A stretch of DNA of 64,000 nucleotides from Methanoregulaceae archaeon UBA467 (GCA_002503825.1 DASP01000015.1:62001-126000), one strand, 5' to 3'; positions 1 to 9,380 are shown, numbered from the stretch's first letter. A program made the numbers and translations. Notes: generated by a model from the letters alone, not told the origin.

Positions 1-567
1 GACCACCGGCGGGCATGGTTTGCCACCGGCGAGCAGCATCGTTTCCGCAACGACGCGGGGTATCTGGTCCTTTTGCGAAGGGAGCAGCATGACAATTCTT
101 GACATGTTTTCTGCGCCGGCACCCTTTGGCAGTACCGTAATAGTAAGGCGGTCCCCGGGTTGAACATGGATTGCAGGCATTCCCGGTCCGGTATTATCTT
201 TTGAATTCTCGCGTGAGAGCGGGTGCACCACGTTCGGGCGCAGTGGCACAGCCAGTGTCGCATCCCTGACCCCTTTCGCTACGGCTTCGTATATGGAGGG
301 GGTGAGGGCGATATCAGGGGGGATCGTCATGTAAATGACCGGAACCCCGGTGTCCTGGCATATGGGAACACCGAGTTCTTCTGCACGGCTGATGTTGGAT
401 AAAATGTTCGCAAGCTCGCCGCGTGCCAGGTCACTGGTCTCACGATCGGCAGCCCGCGACAGGGCCCTGATCACATCGCCGGGCAGGTGGATTTCTGCCT
501 CGCGGAATGCACGGCAGGTTGAGCGGGAAATTGCATTCAGCAAGGAGGATTCTGCCGTGTTTACCAT
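1..567 (-). CDS. fumA: Fumarate hydratase class I, alpha subunit (3' end outside window)
   Basis: Reversible hydration of fumarate to malate in the partial TCA pathway; the alpha subunit carries the 4Fe-4S cluster. Translating the minus strand from the ATG at 565-567 gives 189 residues open to the window edge. The family-typical cluster motif GVPICQDTG (Cys70), the block RENSKDNTGPGMP at 119-131, PKGAGAENMS at 148-157 and GGKPCPP with a second Cys at 185 are all visible. The third cluster Cys would lie beyond the window. An A/T-rich box (attattatactt, about 589-600) sits some 25-30 bases upstream of the ATG, so the transcript may be nearly leaderless. The beta subunit gene is expected further left but is not visible. 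Confidence 0.93.
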   Translation of the reverse strand, partial: MVNTAESSLLNAISRSTCRAFREAEIHLPGDVIRALSRAADRETSDLARGELANILSNISRAEELGVPICQDTGVPVIYMTIPPDIALTPSIYEAVAKGVRDATLAVPLRPNVVHPLSRENSKDNTGPGMPAIHVQPGDRLTITVLPKGAGAENMSRIVMLLPSQKDQIPRVVAETMLLAGGKPCPPVV

Positions 568-653
568 CGTTTATTATGAGGAAAAGAAAAGTATAATAAT
601 TTCTGTCTTTCGTTGTGATAATTCCACAAAAAAAGTAAACCGGGAGAAAAAAA

Positions 654-1184
654 TTACTCTGTTGCCGGGGCTTCCGGCATGGTCTTCTCGACGATTTTTA
701 TATACGTAGGTGAGGGGAGTTTATGGCCTCCGTGCCAGAGGGCATCCTTTGACTTGTCAATATACTGGGGAGTGGTATATACAGTAAAGATGATCTGTCC
801 GGATGCCACGCGGGCTGCAGTGCCGACCGCCTTTCCGAAGGCAAGCCGCATACCTTCTGATACACGGTCTGCTCCCGCACCGGTTGCCTGCTTGTTCTCA
901 CGAAGCACGTGGTGTGGGAATACCCTCAGCTTGAGGTGGAAGTTCATTCTCCCGACATCCTTGATGAGTTTCCTGTTGATACTGATACGTGCAGCCTCAA
1001 GTGCGGTATGACGTATCTGGCAGGCCTCTTCAACGGTAAGGTTAATCTCAAGCGGGAACTCCTGTGAAAGGTTTCCCATCTCGAACTGAACAATTTTACT
1101 CCCAGGAACCCCGCCCATATATTCTCTGCGTGTATATGCTTTCTTTGCGATATTCCTGTACATCTTTCCTGGTTTTCGTACCAT
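654..1184 (-). CDS. rpl10e: 50S ribosomal protein L10e (L16 family)
   Basis: Structural protein of the large ribosomal subunit near the A-site tRNA elbow; archaeal/eukaryotic counterpart of bacterial L16. The 176-residue product starts [12 protein letters not shown], typical of archaeal L10e, and contains the conserved [12 protein letters not shown] segment followed by a [10 protein letters not shown] loop. Length is normal for the family. It is monocistronic here: fumA lies downstream on the same strand across an 86-base gap, and an ABC transporter operon ends just upstream. A TATA box lies about 30 bases before the ATG. Confidence 0.97.
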   Translation of the reverse strand: MVRKPGKMYRNIAKKAYTRREYMGGVPGSKIVQFEMGNLSQEFPLEINLTVEEACQIRHTALEAARISINRKLIKDVGRMNFHLKLRVFPHHVLRENKQATGAGADRVSEGMRLAFGKAVGTAARVASGQIIFTVYTTPQYIDKSKDALWHGGHKLPSPTYIKIVEKTMPEAPATE

Positions 1185-1213
1185 CTCTCAGAACTCCTCG
1201 TCCCTATTCGTGC

Positions 1214-1222
1214 TTTATAAAA
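1214..1222 (-). promoter_or_regulatory. TATA box of rpl10e
   Basis: On the minus strand the sequence reads ttttataaa, centred about 34 bases before the rpl10e ATG at 1184, the usual distance of an archaeal TATA box from a short-leader start. Confidence 0.6.
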
Positions 1223-1244
1223 TGGAGATGTGTCCTATTAAACC

Positions 1245-2015
1245 TTACTGGGGATGACCCGGGTCTTCAATAAGATCAAGGACATGACGGCGAATCCGGG
1301 CAAATTCGGCACTGGTCCGGTCCCGGGGCCGCGGGAGGTCGAGGGGAATTACTTCCCGTACCCTGCCCGGCCTGCGGGTGAGCACCACGATCCGGTCGGC
1401 AAGGAATACTGCCTCATCCACACTGTGTGTTACAAAAATTATTGTTTTCCTGGTCTTTCCCCAGATATCCAGGAGTTCTTTCTGGAGCTTGTTCCGGGTC
1501 TGGGCATCAAGTGCGCCGAACGGCTCGTCCATGAGGAGCACCTCGGGTTCGACCGAGAGTGCCCGGGCCACGGCCACCCTCTGTCTCATACCGCCGGATA
1601 ACTCGTACGGGTAACTTTTTTCAAACCCGTTGAGGCCGACGAGCTCAAGGTACCTGGAGGCGGCACTATAGCGCTCCTCTTTTGGAATGCCCCTGACCTC
1701 GAGACCGAACGCAATATTATCGATGACATTCCTCCACGGATAGAGTGAATACTCCTGGAATATCATCGCCATCTTCGGGTCAGGGCCGGCAATCACATGG
1801 TCGTCGATGACTGCCTTGCCTCCGGTGGCGGAATCAAGCCCGGCAATAATCCGGAGCAGGGTTGTCTTCCCGCACCCTGACGGGCCGAGGAAGCAGACAA
1901 ACTCCTTGTCTTCGATTTCCAGGCTGATATCCTCAAGGGCGGTTATCTGTTCCCCGGCATTTGAGAGGAAACGCTTTTCAAGGTGCTCTATTTTTAATTT
2001 CATGAACTGATCCAC
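1245..2015 (-). CDS. ABC transporter ATP-binding protein, NitT/TauT type
   Basis: Cytoplasmic ATPase that would energise import of a small anion or organic molecule (nitrate, sulfonate, taurine, bicarbonate or pyrimidine-precursor class; substrate not readable). The 256 residues hold all the ABC motifs: Walker A GPSGCGKTT, Q-loop FQEYSLYPW, signature LSGGMRQR, Walker B VLLMDEPFGALD and the switch His in THSVDEA. The first Met lies directly after the permease stop; the Met at residue 5 is an equally good start. It is the last gene of a binding protein-permease-ATPase operon. Confidence 0.93.
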   Translation of the reverse strand: MDQFMKLKIEHLEKRFLSNAGEQITALEDISLEIEDKEFVCFLGPSGCGKTTLLRIIAGLDSATGGKAVIDDHVIAGPDPKMAMIFQEYSLYPWRNVIDNIAFGLEVRGIPKEERYSAASRYLELVGLNGFEKSYPYELSGGMRQRVAVARALSVEPEVLLMDEPFGALDAQTRNKLQKELLDIWGKTRKTIIFVTHSVDEAVFLADRIVVLTRRPGRVREVIPLDLPRPRDRTSAEFARIRRHVLDLIEDPGHPQ

Positions 2016-2777
2016 CTACCGCTCAAGCCCCTGCCACATGAACTTCTTCCGTTCCACCTGTTTCAGGAGATAATCAATCACGAGACCTATGATTCCGATT
2101 ACTACCATGCCTGCGATAATCACCTGGATCTGGCCGAAGTTATAGGCATAGATGATAAGGTACCCGAGCCCCGAAGTGGTGCCCGGGAGCATCTCTGCTG
2201 CAACCACCGACATCCACGCAATCCCGAACCCGACCCGCAGGCCTGTCCAGATCGTCGGCGCTGCTGCCGGAACGATGACCTTGTAAAGGATCTGCAATTC
2301 CCTTGTTCCAAATATATACGCCGTCTCTATCCAGGTACGGTTCACTCTCTTTACCCCGTCGATGGTGTTGAGAAGAATCGGGAAGAACGCCCCGATGAAG
2401 ATGATAAACACGATCGAGGTGAAGCCTATCTTAAACCAGGCCAGTGCGAGCGGGATCCAGGCAATGGGTGGTATAGGCCGGAAGATCTGTATAAGAGGGT
2501 CTAAAAATTCATTGACCCATTGCAACCGCCCCATAAGAATCCCGACCGGGATGGCGGCAAGGGCGCCGAGTAAAAATCCAGTAACGACCCGGTATAGACT
2601 GACAGTTGCATTTTCCGCCAGGCTGCCGCTCCCGAGGATGTCAGTAAACGGCTGGAGAAGGACAAGGAAGACCGATCCTACCCTTGGGAGGATGTATTCA
2701 TTATTGACATAGATTGCAAGGATCTCCCAGATTAAAATAAGGATGATTGGGGAGATTATCTTGATGTATCGTTTCAT
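2016..2777 (-). CDS. ABC transporter permease, NitT/TauT type
   Basis: Integral membrane subunit of the same importer. The 253 residues contain about six hydrophobic segments, starting with one right at the N-terminus (residues 5-25). The cytoplasmic coupling (EAA) loop is recognisable as ETAYIFGTRELQ...VIVPAAAP at roughly residues 155-175. The start overlaps the stop of the binding-protein gene by four bases, and the next gene, the ATPase, begins immediately after the stop, so the three are tightly coupled. Confidence 0.93.
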   Translation of the reverse strand: MKRYIKIISPIILILIWEILAIYVNNEYILPRVGSVFLVLLQPFTDILGSGSLAENATVSLYRVVTGFLLGALAAIPVGILMGRLQWVNEFLDPLIQIFRPIPPIAWIPLALAWFKIGFTSIVFIIFIGAFFPILLNTIDGVKRVNRTWIETAYIFGTRELQILYKVIVPAAAPTIWTGLRVGFGIAWMSVVAAEMLPGTTSGLGYLIIYAYNFGQIQVIIAGMVVIGIIGLVIDYLLKQVERKKFMWQGLER

Positions 2778-3985
2778 TTAGACTCGATCACCGCCACACC
2801 GCTCTGCTCAAGTGCGAATTTTAACTGTACGTCCTGGATCGAGCCTTTCGGTGCGACTGCAATCGTGACTGTTTTTCCTTTCGCTCCCTCTTCTTTAATC
2901 CATGAAACGAAGCTGTCCCAGCCGGTTACCTGCGCTTTTGACGTGACCACGAGGCCCGATCCTTCCGTGTGTAATGGGAAGAGAATCTTTATAGGTGTTC
3001 CCTTGTCGATTGCGGAGATCGTCGGGGGTGTTCCCGCCTCGGCGAAGTCAATGGTATTGGATGCAAGAAGCGTCATAAGCTGTGCGCCGCCTTCACCCTT
3101 GACGAGCTGCACATCAGCGACCTTCTTTCCGTTCACGATGAGCTCGGCCTTCTCGACTTTACCCGGTGCATCGGTGACCGGTTTTAAGGCGATTCCGTAC
3201 TTGTCTTCAAAGTACTTCCATTCCTTGAGTGCGACAAAGAGCGGGGCGTCATGGTCAGAGAGCAGGTACCCGATGGTTATCTTCTGCATTTCGCCTTCCG
3301 GTGTCGGAACAGTGCCTTTCTGTATGAGGGCCTTTGCGTTCTCGTACGGTCCGAAGTCGTAGAGCAGGGCATCGCTTTCCTCAGGGCTCACGTTGGCAAG
3401 GGATCCGGTCACGTAGCCGATGTCTTTTAACGCACCGATGAACACGCTGTTTGATTCCTTCCACTGCGGCGAGGGATCGTTGGTGAACCTGATCGTAGGT
3501 ATGGATGCCTTTTCGACATCGACACTGGATACGGTGACATTCCCGAATGTCAGGTTTCCTCCTCCGAAGATCCAGTCCGCACATATCTCGGCGGTCCTGT
3601 CAGGGTTCTCCTTAGCATACGTAGTCGCATCGACAAGTACCACCGAAAGTGCATTGGTCAGGTCAGGGTTGGCAGCGACGATATCATTCCTCGCGACAAG
3701 GCTGTCGCATGAGTGGTCTTCCCAGAGTCCCGGCGGCGGAAGGTTCTGCGAATATGATACAACGGTCCCGAAACCCCCTACTTCAGCTACAGCGACAAAC
3801 GGCTGCCAGACCATGTAGCCGTCAACCTGTCCGGTTGCAAGCAGCTGCGGCATCTGGCCTACACTGGTATACAGGAAACTGACAGTCGCATTGCCGGTCT
3901 GTGGTTCTGAAGGTTGAGTACACCCGGCTATAAGAAGGGCAACTGCAACAATTCCAATGAATGCAAGAATTTTTGCGTGATGCAT
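2774..3985 (-). CDS. ABC transporter substrate-binding lipoprotein with permuted lobe order
   Basis: Extracellular lipid-anchored receptor of the importer. Residues 1-22 form a lipoprotein signal peptide with lipobox LLIAGC (Cys22). The mature part looks circularly permuted. Residues about 33-230 (GQVDGYMVWQPFV; then WEDHSCDSLVARNDIV) match what is normally the C-terminal half of NitT/TauT-type receptors. Residues about 235-403 (KITIGYLLSDHDAPLFVA; then AGTPPTISAIDKG and APKGSIQDV) match the normal N-terminal half. No internal frameshift or stop separates the two. It is first in the operon, transcribed from a strong A/T-rich promoter divergent from the HTH regulator. Family identity is firm; the permutation is my reading of motif order. 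Confidence 0.88.
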   Translation of the reverse strand: MHHAKILAFIGIVAVALLIAGCTQPSEPQTGNATVSFLYTSVGQMPQLLATGQVDGYMVWQPFVAVAEVGGFGTVVSYSQNLPPPGLWEDHSCDSLVARNDIVAANPDLTNALSVVLVDATTYAKENPDRTAEICADWIFGGGNLTFGNVTVSSVDVEKASIPTIRFTNDPSPQWKESNSVFIGALKDIGYVTGSLANVSPEESDALLYDFGPYENAKALIQKGTVPTPEGEMQKITIGYLLSDHDAPLFVALKEWKYFEDKYGIALKPVTDAPGKVEKAELIVNGKKVADVQLVKGEGGAQLMTLLASNTIDFAEAGTPPTISAIDKGTPIKILFPLHTEGSGLVVTSKAQVTGWDSFVSWIKEEGAKGKTVTIAVAPKGSIQDVQLKFALEQSGVAVIESK

Positions 3986-4001
3986 ACGTAGTATTGAAAA
4001 A

Positions 4002-4014
4002 TATATTATTTAAA
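4002..4014 (-). promoter_or_regulatory. TATA box of the ABC transporter operon
   Basis: Minus-strand sequence tttaaataatata is centred about 23 bases before the ATG at 3985, indicating a leaderless or very short-leader transcript. The divergent region up to 4182 is very A/T-rich and contains an inverted attgta...tacaat pair at about 4045-4076 that could be an operator. Confidence 0.6.
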
Positions 4015-4143
4015 ATTCTCCAAATAAACAAATAAAATTCTTTATTGTATTAAATCAAATTTATTTTTATTACAATTGGCTAACATAACATGCATTGATG
4101 TCCTTTATTTCGAGTTCCATCCCGCGCATTGATGGACAAAAAG

Positions 4144-4152
4144 ATATTTATA
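4144..4152 (+). promoter_or_regulatory. TATA box of the HTH regulator gene
   Basis: The sequence atatttata lies 31 bases before the ATG at 4183. This favours 4183 as the start over the in-frame ATGs at 4129 and 4132, which lie upstream of the box and would probably not be transcribed. Confidence 0.55.
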
Positions 4153-4182
4153 ACACAAAATTTACCCTTATTGTATCCATTC

Positions 4183-4716
4183 ATGGTACAGCTTGACCCA
4201 ATAGACCGCCTGACACGGGCGGCGTTACTGTCAGACCAGGACTTTGTACAGGTGCTGCATGATATAATGAAGCACGAACTCCGTATCAGTGTGAGGGAAC
4301 TGGCTGATGCGAGCGGAATCGCACAGAGCTCGCTCTATAAAATCCTGCACGGCAAGCGTTCACCAAATCTCACCACGCTCAGGGCAGTGGTGCATGCCCT
4401 GCGTCATTTTTACCGCACCGGTGAAGGAGAGTTTATCGGCCTTATCGCCGCACGTCCGGTCCTTGATATCGTCCAGGAACGTACTGCAGATATCGACGGT
4501 CACCGCATGAGAGTGAGGGAATATCCGGTGCACACGTGGGAGGATGCAATAGTCGCAGCGGTACGTGCCGAACGTGAAGGTGCAATCGCCATCGTATGTG
4601 CGCCGATCGTATCCAGTATTATCGAACAACTGGTGCATATTCCCGTTGCAACCATCATCCCGAGAGAATCCGTGCAGCGCGCGATTGAACTTGCAGCACG
4701 AAAGGCGTGGCTTTAA
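4183..4716 (+). CDS. HTH (XRE-like) transcriptional regulator with C-terminal sensor-like domain
   Basis: Predicted DNA-binding regulator of 177 residues from the chosen ATG. Residues about 30-75 form a helix-turn-helix: ISVRELADASGIAQSSLYKI followed by HGKRSPNLTTL. The C-terminal half (about 85-177) looks like an alpha/beta fold with a conserved-looking segment WEDAIVAAVRAEREGAIAIV; I do not recognise its ligand. The gene diverges from the ABC transporter operon, so control of that operon is a reasonable inference. argH follows after 43 bases. The open frame extends to 4129, but the TATA box position argues against that start. Confidence 0.82.
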   Translation: MVQLDPIDRLTRAALLSDQDFVQVLHDIMKHELRISVRELADASGIAQSSLYKILHGKRSPNLTTLRAVVHALRHFYRTGEGEFIGLIAARPVLDIVQERTADIDGHRMRVREYPVHTWEDAIVAAVRAEREGAIAIVCAPIVSSIIEQLVHIPVATIIPRESVQRAIELAARKAWL

Positions 4717-4759
4717 TCTCGTTCTGCAACCCTTATCTTATCAGAGGTTGTGAAAAAGG

Positions 4760-6238
4760 ATGCCAGACGACGTGGTGAGGCGGGGGCGCCTTACCGGAGA
4801 GCGTACCGGTGAAATGATGCATTTTCTGTCTTCAATGAAGGCAGACCGCTGCATTGCCGATGCGGATATTCTCGTGGATATCGCCCATACCCTGATGCTT
4901 CAGAAGCAGAAGATCATCGGCGACGAACCGGCACGGAAGTTACTCGCGGGACTCCTCGTACTCTATGACAGCGGTGTCCCGGAGGTCGCGTTTGATGAGC
5001 GGTTCGAGGATATTCATGCAGGGATCGAGTCCCTGTTAATCGAGTCCGCGGGAGAAGAGGTCGGCGGCCGGCTGCATATCGGGCGGTCGAGAAACGATGA
5101 AGTCGTGACCTGCATGAGGATACGTCTCCGCGAGGATCTGCTCAAGCAGATGACGGCACTTGTACGTCTTCGCGAGACCCTCCTCACCCTTGCCGGGGAG
5201 CATACCGAAACGGTCATGCCCGGTTTCACGCACTTCCAGCATGCACAGCCGACCACCCTGGCCCATCACCTTCTCGCATACGAGCAGGCATTCGGGCGGG
5301 ATTTTGAGCGGCTTTCGGGTGCATATATACGGGTGAACCGCTCACCGCTCGGTGCGGCAGCCTTTGCATCGACAGGTTATCCCATCAACCGGGAACTCAC
5401 CGCAAAAATGCTCGGGTTTGACGGCCTTGTGCTCAATACGATGGATGCAGTTGCATCACGCGATTTTGCCCTTGAGGTGCTTGCGGATCTTTCTGTTATG
5501 ATGTCGAATGCAAGCAGGCTGTGCGAGGAGTTTATCCTGTGGTCGTCTTCGTTCATCGGTTTTGTCACGCTGGACGATGCATTCTGCTCGACCAGTTCGA
5601 TTATGCCGCAGAAGAAAAATCCTGACACCGCAGAGATAATGAGGGCGAAGTGTGCGTCAGTGCTTGGATCGTATACACAGGCACTGGTTACGGTCAAGGG
5701 GCTTCCCATGAGTTATAACCGGGACCTGCAGGAGCTTACCCCCGGGCTCTGGAGGGGTGTCTGGGATGCAAAGCACAGCATGCGGCTGCTCGTTGACATG
5801 CTGGCAACGGCAGTCTTTCACCCGTCACGGATGGCAGAGGAAGCCGCGAAAGGGAACACCACGGCAACGGACGTTGCAGATATGCTTGTCCGCCGGTACG
5901 GCATGCCATTCCGGACTGCCCATTCGGTCATCGGCCGGGCAGTGCAGAAGGGAACGGTTGACCTTGCAACAATAGATGAAGCAGCGGTCGAAATTACAGG
6001 AAAACCGTTATCGCGTGACGGTCTTACACAAAACGACATTGAAGAAGCGTTGCAGGTTTCAAAAAGCGTCGCTTCAAGGGATGCACCGGGCGGCCCCTCG
6101 GCCATGGCGGTCAGGGTCGCTCTCGCTGAACGGCGTGCCCTGATCGATAAAGACAGGGCAGAACTGGATGGCCGTATTTCTGCCATTTCAGAGGCGGTCA
6201 CACGCCTTATTAATGATGCACGGAGGATGACTGCGTAA
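4760..6238 (+). CDS. argH: Argininosuccinate lyase
   Basis: Splits argininosuccinate into arginine and fumarate, the last step of arginine synthesis. The 492-residue protein has the superfamily signature SSIMPQKKNPD at about residues 281-291, with the catalytic Ser in its flexible loop. It also has the substrate-binding block GRSRNDEV at about 110-117 and FTHFQHAQPTTLAHH, containing the conserved His, at about 156-170. Its stop overlaps the start of gatD by one base (taATG), so it is co-transcribed with the tRNA amidotransferase genes. Confidence 0.97.
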   Translation: MPDDVVRRGRLTGERTGEMMHFLSSMKADRCIADADILVDIAHTLMLQKQKIIGDEPARKLLAGLLVLYDSGVPEVAFDERFEDIHAGIESLLIESAGEEVGGRLHIGRSRNDEVVTCMRIRLREDLLKQMTALVRLRETLLTLAGEHTETVMPGFTHFQHAQPTTLAHHLLAYEQAFGRDFERLSGAYIRVNRSPLGAAAFASTGYPINRELTAKMLGFDGLVLNTMDAVASRDFALEVLADLSVMMSNASRLCEEFILWSSSFIGFVTLDDAFCSTSSIMPQKKNPDTAEIMRAKCASVLGSYTQALVTVKGLPMSYNRDLQELTPGLWRGVWDAKHSMRLLVDMLATAVFHPSRMAEEAAKGNTTATDVADMLVRRYGMPFRTAHSVIGRAVQKGTVDLATIDEAAVEITGKPLSRDGLTQNDIEEALQVSKSVASRDAPGGPSAMAVRVALAERRALIDKDRAELDGRISAISEAVTRLINDARRMTA

Positions 6239-7473
6239 TGGGCGAATTTGAGACCGGTGACCGTGTGGTCTGCAGGTATGGCGGTGAACCGAGGGATGGC
6301 ACATATATTACGGACCGTGACGGATGGGCAGTGATCAAGCTCGACAGCGGCTATAACATCGGCGTATCCCCCGACACCTGCACGCTGGTCGAACGCATTC
6401 CTGCAATTCCTGCCCGGGAAGCAGACGCAGGCCAGGACGAATCCCTTCCGCTTCTCTCGATTGTTTCAACCGGAGGGACGATTGCAAGCCGGATCGATTA
6501 CCGGACCGGTGCGGTTACGAGCCAGTTCAGCGCGGGTGATATTTTAAGGGCGATTCCCGGCCTCAGCTCGGTCGGCCGGTTCACAACAAGGCAGCTCTAC
6601 ACGATCCTTTCAGAGAACATGAACCCTGCAATCTGGCAGGAACTCGCCCGTGCGGTGTATGAAGAGATACGTGACGGGGCGACCGGGGTTATCGTGACCC
6701 ACGGTACTGATACGATGGCATACAGCGCCGCCGCGGTCAGCTTCATGGTCGATACCCCGGTCCCGGTCATATTCGTCGGGTCGCAGCGCTCGGCAGACCG
6801 GCCGAGCAGTGACAACGTGATGAACGGACTCTGCAGCGCCAGTGCCGCGGTCAGCCCGCTCGGTGAGGTGGCAGTCGTCATGCACGATACCACAAGTGAC
6901 GACCGGTGCGCAATTCACAGGGGAACCCGGGTCCGGAAGATGCACAGCTCAAGGAGGGATGCCTTCCGGAGTATCGGCGTGTCCCCGCTCGGATACGTGA
7001 ACTACCCCTCGCTTGAAGTCACCCTCTCGGATCATGCGGTCCGCCGGGCGACAAAAGGGCCCGCATTGCACGACCGTCTTGAAGAACGCTGCGGGCTGGT
7101 ATGGTTTTACCCGGGCATGCCCCCGTCTGTCCTTTCAGGATTCGAAGGCATGAAAGGTCTTGTTATCGCGGGAACCGGGCTTGGCCACGTCGGTACCTCT
7201 CTGATACAACCCTTAAAGGCCATGATCGACGCAGGGTGCGAGGTCGTCATGACCACGCAGTGTCTCCACGGCCGCGTCTGCGACCGCGTGTATGACACCG
7301 GCAGGGACCTCCTCGATATCGGGGTGATTGAAGGAGGGGACATGCTGCCTGAGACCGCACTGGTCAAGCTGATGTGGGTGCTCGGAAATGCATCGGGCCG
7401 GGAACAGGTGCGGGTTCTTATGACGCGTGATCTCAAGGGCGAATGTAACGGGAGGTCATATAATGGACTATGA
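6238..7473 (+). CDS. gatD: Glutamyl-tRNA(Gln) amidotransferase subunit D
   Basis: Archaea-specific glutaminase/asparaginase-like subunit that supplies ammonia to GatE for conversion of Glu-tRNA(Gln) to Gln-tRNA(Gln). Residues 1-60 form the small N-terminal domain seen in GatD. From about residue 78 the asparaginase fold begins with STGGTIASR, carrying the nucleophilic Thr, and the second catalytic block THGTDTMAY lies near residue 158. The 411-residue length is typical. It overlaps argH by one base and gatE by eleven bases. Confidence 0.97.
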   Translation: MGEFETGDRVVCRYGGEPRDGTYITDRDGWAVIKLDSGYNIGVSPDTCTLVERIPAIPAREADAGQDESLPLLSIVSTGGTIASRIDYRTGAVTSQFSAGDILRAIPGLSSVGRFTTRQLYTILSENMNPAIWQELARAVYEEIRDGATGVIVTHGTDTMAYSAAAVSFMVDTPVPVIFVGSQRSADRPSSDNVMNGLCSASAAVSPLGEVAVVMHDTTSDDRCAIHRGTRVRKMHSSRRDAFRSIGVSPLGYVNYPSLEVTLSDHAVRRATKGPALHDRLEERCGLVWFYPGMPPSVLSGFEGMKGLVIAGTGLGHVGTSLIQPLKAMIDAGCEVVMTTQCLHGRVCDRVYDTGRDLLDIGVIEGGDMLPETALVKLMWVLGNASGREQVRVLMTRDLKGECNGRSYNGL

Positions 7474-9298
7474 GGCGCTCGGGTTAAAGGCAGGCATCGA
7501 GATCCACCAGCAGCTCAACACCCACGAAAAGCTCTTCTGCCGGTGTCCCACGACGCTCCGGAAATTCGAAGAACGATCCGGGGAGTTTTATCGCTACCTG
7601 CGGGCTACGGTCAGTGAAATGGGAGAAATTGACAGGGCAGCCCGCGAAGAGATGAAGCAGTCCAGGAAGTTCTGCTATTACACGTACGATTCCACCTGTC
7701 TTGTGGAGAATGACGAGGAGCCTCCCGCACCGCTGAATACCGAAGCGCTGGAGATCTGCCTGACGATTGCACGGATGTTTCAGATGACCCCGATCGAACA
7801 GGTGCATACCATGAGGAAACTGGTGATCGACGGGTCGAATACCAGCGGTTTCCAGCGCACCGCCCTCGTCGCCATAAACGGGGTGCTCCCGGGCGGAGGG
7901 TTGATAGAGACCATCTGTATCGAGGAGGAGGCAGCGCAGCGGGTGGAAGATGAGACCTTCTCCCTCGACCGCCTCGGTATCCCGCTCGTCGAGATAACCA
8001 CCTCGCCCTGCATGCACACCCCGGAGCAGGTCCAGGAAGTGGCGGGATACATGGGAATGGTCCTCCGTTCGACCGGAAGGGTCAGGCGGGGACTGGGCAC
8101 GATCAGGCAGGACGTGAATATATCGGTCCGCGACGGCGCCCGCGTGGAGATCAAGGGGGTACAGGAACTCGATCTGATTGCCGAAGTGGTGCGACGGGAA
8201 GCCCTGCGGCAGGTTGGACTGATCGCGATACGGGATGAACTCCGTGCACGAAATGCATCTGCCGGGGAAGAGGCGATCGACGTGACAGGGTTATTCTCCG
8301 GCACTGCGTCAAGCGTCCTCAAAAAGGCGAAAGTAATCCTCGCCCTGAAACTCCCGGGCTTTGGCGGTCTGGTCGGGCGTGAAATACAGCCCGGGAGGCG
8401 TCTCGGGAGTGAATTTTCCGACTATGCCAAAAAATGCGGAGTCGGCGGCATTTTTCATACCGACGAACTCCCGGCATACGGGGTGACCGGAGACGAAGTG
8501 GCTGCCTTAAAGTCTGCGGCCGGAGCCGGGGAGCAGGACTGTGTCATCCTCGTGGCTGCAACCAGGGAAAAAGCAGCCTGCGCTGTTTCACAGGTTGTCA
8601 GGAGGGCACAGATGGCACTGGAGCAGGTCCCGGAAGAGACGCGGAAAATGCTCGAAGGGGGCAGCACTGCATACATGAGGCCCCTGCCCGGTGCAGCGAG
8701 AATGTACCCCGAGACCGACGTCCTTCCTGTCTGTATCGGGCCGGATGTCATGGAAAACCTGGCTGTCCCGGAACTTCTGACAGAGAAGGCTGACCGTTTT
8801 GCAACGGTTCTGAAGTTTGATCCGGCAGTCGCGCGGCAGATTGCATATTCTGAACAGCTTCCGCTCTTTGAGCTGGCGGTAACCGGGGGAATCACCCCGA
8901 TGCTTGTATACAGGACCATTTACGGCACATACAAGGAGCTGAAAAGGGAGGGCGTGCAGGTCGAGGACATACCTGACGGATCGCTCATTGCCGTTTTAAA
9001 GGCAGTTGAGGAAGGAAAGGCCGCAAAAGAGGCAATTCCGGGTATCCTGACAAAAGTTGCGGACGGTATGGCAGTCGGACCGGCGATAAGCGAGTGCTCT
9101 CCCTCGATGTCCAGGTCGGATCTGGAGGAGATCGTGCGTCGGATCCTCTCGGAAAGGACTGATTTTATCAGGGAGAAAAAGCAGGCTGCACTCGGGCCGC
9201 TGATGGGCGTAGTGATGGCAGAGGTGCGGGGTGCCGTCGACGGGAAGCTCGTAAGCGAGGTACTGAGGAAAGAACTGGAACGTGTGCTGAATGCCTGA
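7463..9298 (+). CDS. gatE: Glutamyl-tRNA(Gln) amidotransferase subunit E
   Basis: Archaeal tRNA-dependent amidotransferase subunit: phosphorylates the glutamyl group of Glu-tRNA(Gln) and amidates it with ammonia from GatD. The 611 residues start MDYEALGLKAGIEIHQQL and show the GatB/GatE cradle signature LVEITTSPC with GLGTIRQDVNISV. An AspRS-like insertion follows (about residues 280-420), and a YqeY-like helical tail ends the protein. I chose the ATG at 7463 because a strong GGGAGGT site sits 7 bases upstream; the frame stays open to 7427, but that adds residues not seen in the family. Oligo-T after the stop at 9303-9311 probably ends the argH-gatDE transcript. Confidence 0.96.
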   Translation: MDYEALGLKAGIEIHQQLNTHEKLFCRCPTTLRKFEERSGEFYRYLRATVSEMGEIDRAAREEMKQSRKFCYYTYDSTCLVENDEEPPAPLNTEALEICLTIARMFQMTPIEQVHTMRKLVIDGSNTSGFQRTALVAINGVLPGGGLIETICIEEEAAQRVEDETFSLDRLGIPLVEITTSPCMHTPEQVQEVAGYMGMVLRSTGRVRRGLGTIRQDVNISVRDGARVEIKGVQELDLIAEVVRREALRQVGLIAIRDELRARNASAGEEAIDVTGLFSGTASSVLKKAKVILALKLPGFGGLVGREIQPGRRLGSEFSDYAKKCGVGGIFHTDELPAYGVTGDEVAALKSAAGAGEQDCVILVAATREKAACAVSQVVRRAQMALEQVPEETRKMLEGGSTAYMRPLPGAARMYPETDVLPVCIGPDVMENLAVPELLTEKADRFATVLKFDPAVARQIAYSEQLPLFELAVTGGITPMLVYRTIYGTYKELKREGVQVEDIPDGSLIAVLKAVEEGKAAKEAIPGILTKVADGMAVGPAISECSPSMSRSDLEEIVRRILSERTDFIREKKQAALGPLMGVVMAEVRGAVDGKLVSEVLRKELERVLNA

Positions 9299-9313
9299 AA
9301 TTTTCTTTTTTCA
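9299..9313 (+). terminator. Oligo-T terminator after gatE
   Basis: The sequence directly after the gatE stop is T-rich (ttttcttttttc), the usual archaeal intrinsic termination signal. Confidence 0.45.
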
Positions 9314-9380
9314 TCTGGTTTGTACTGCATTGAGCGAACCTTTATGTCCGTACTTACCCTAATAGATAAGGAGTTTGATT

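Noticed and set aside
335..709. Plus-strand frame antisense to the fumarate hydratase gene
   Set aside because: It is the shadow of the clearly recognisable fumA frame on the minus strand.
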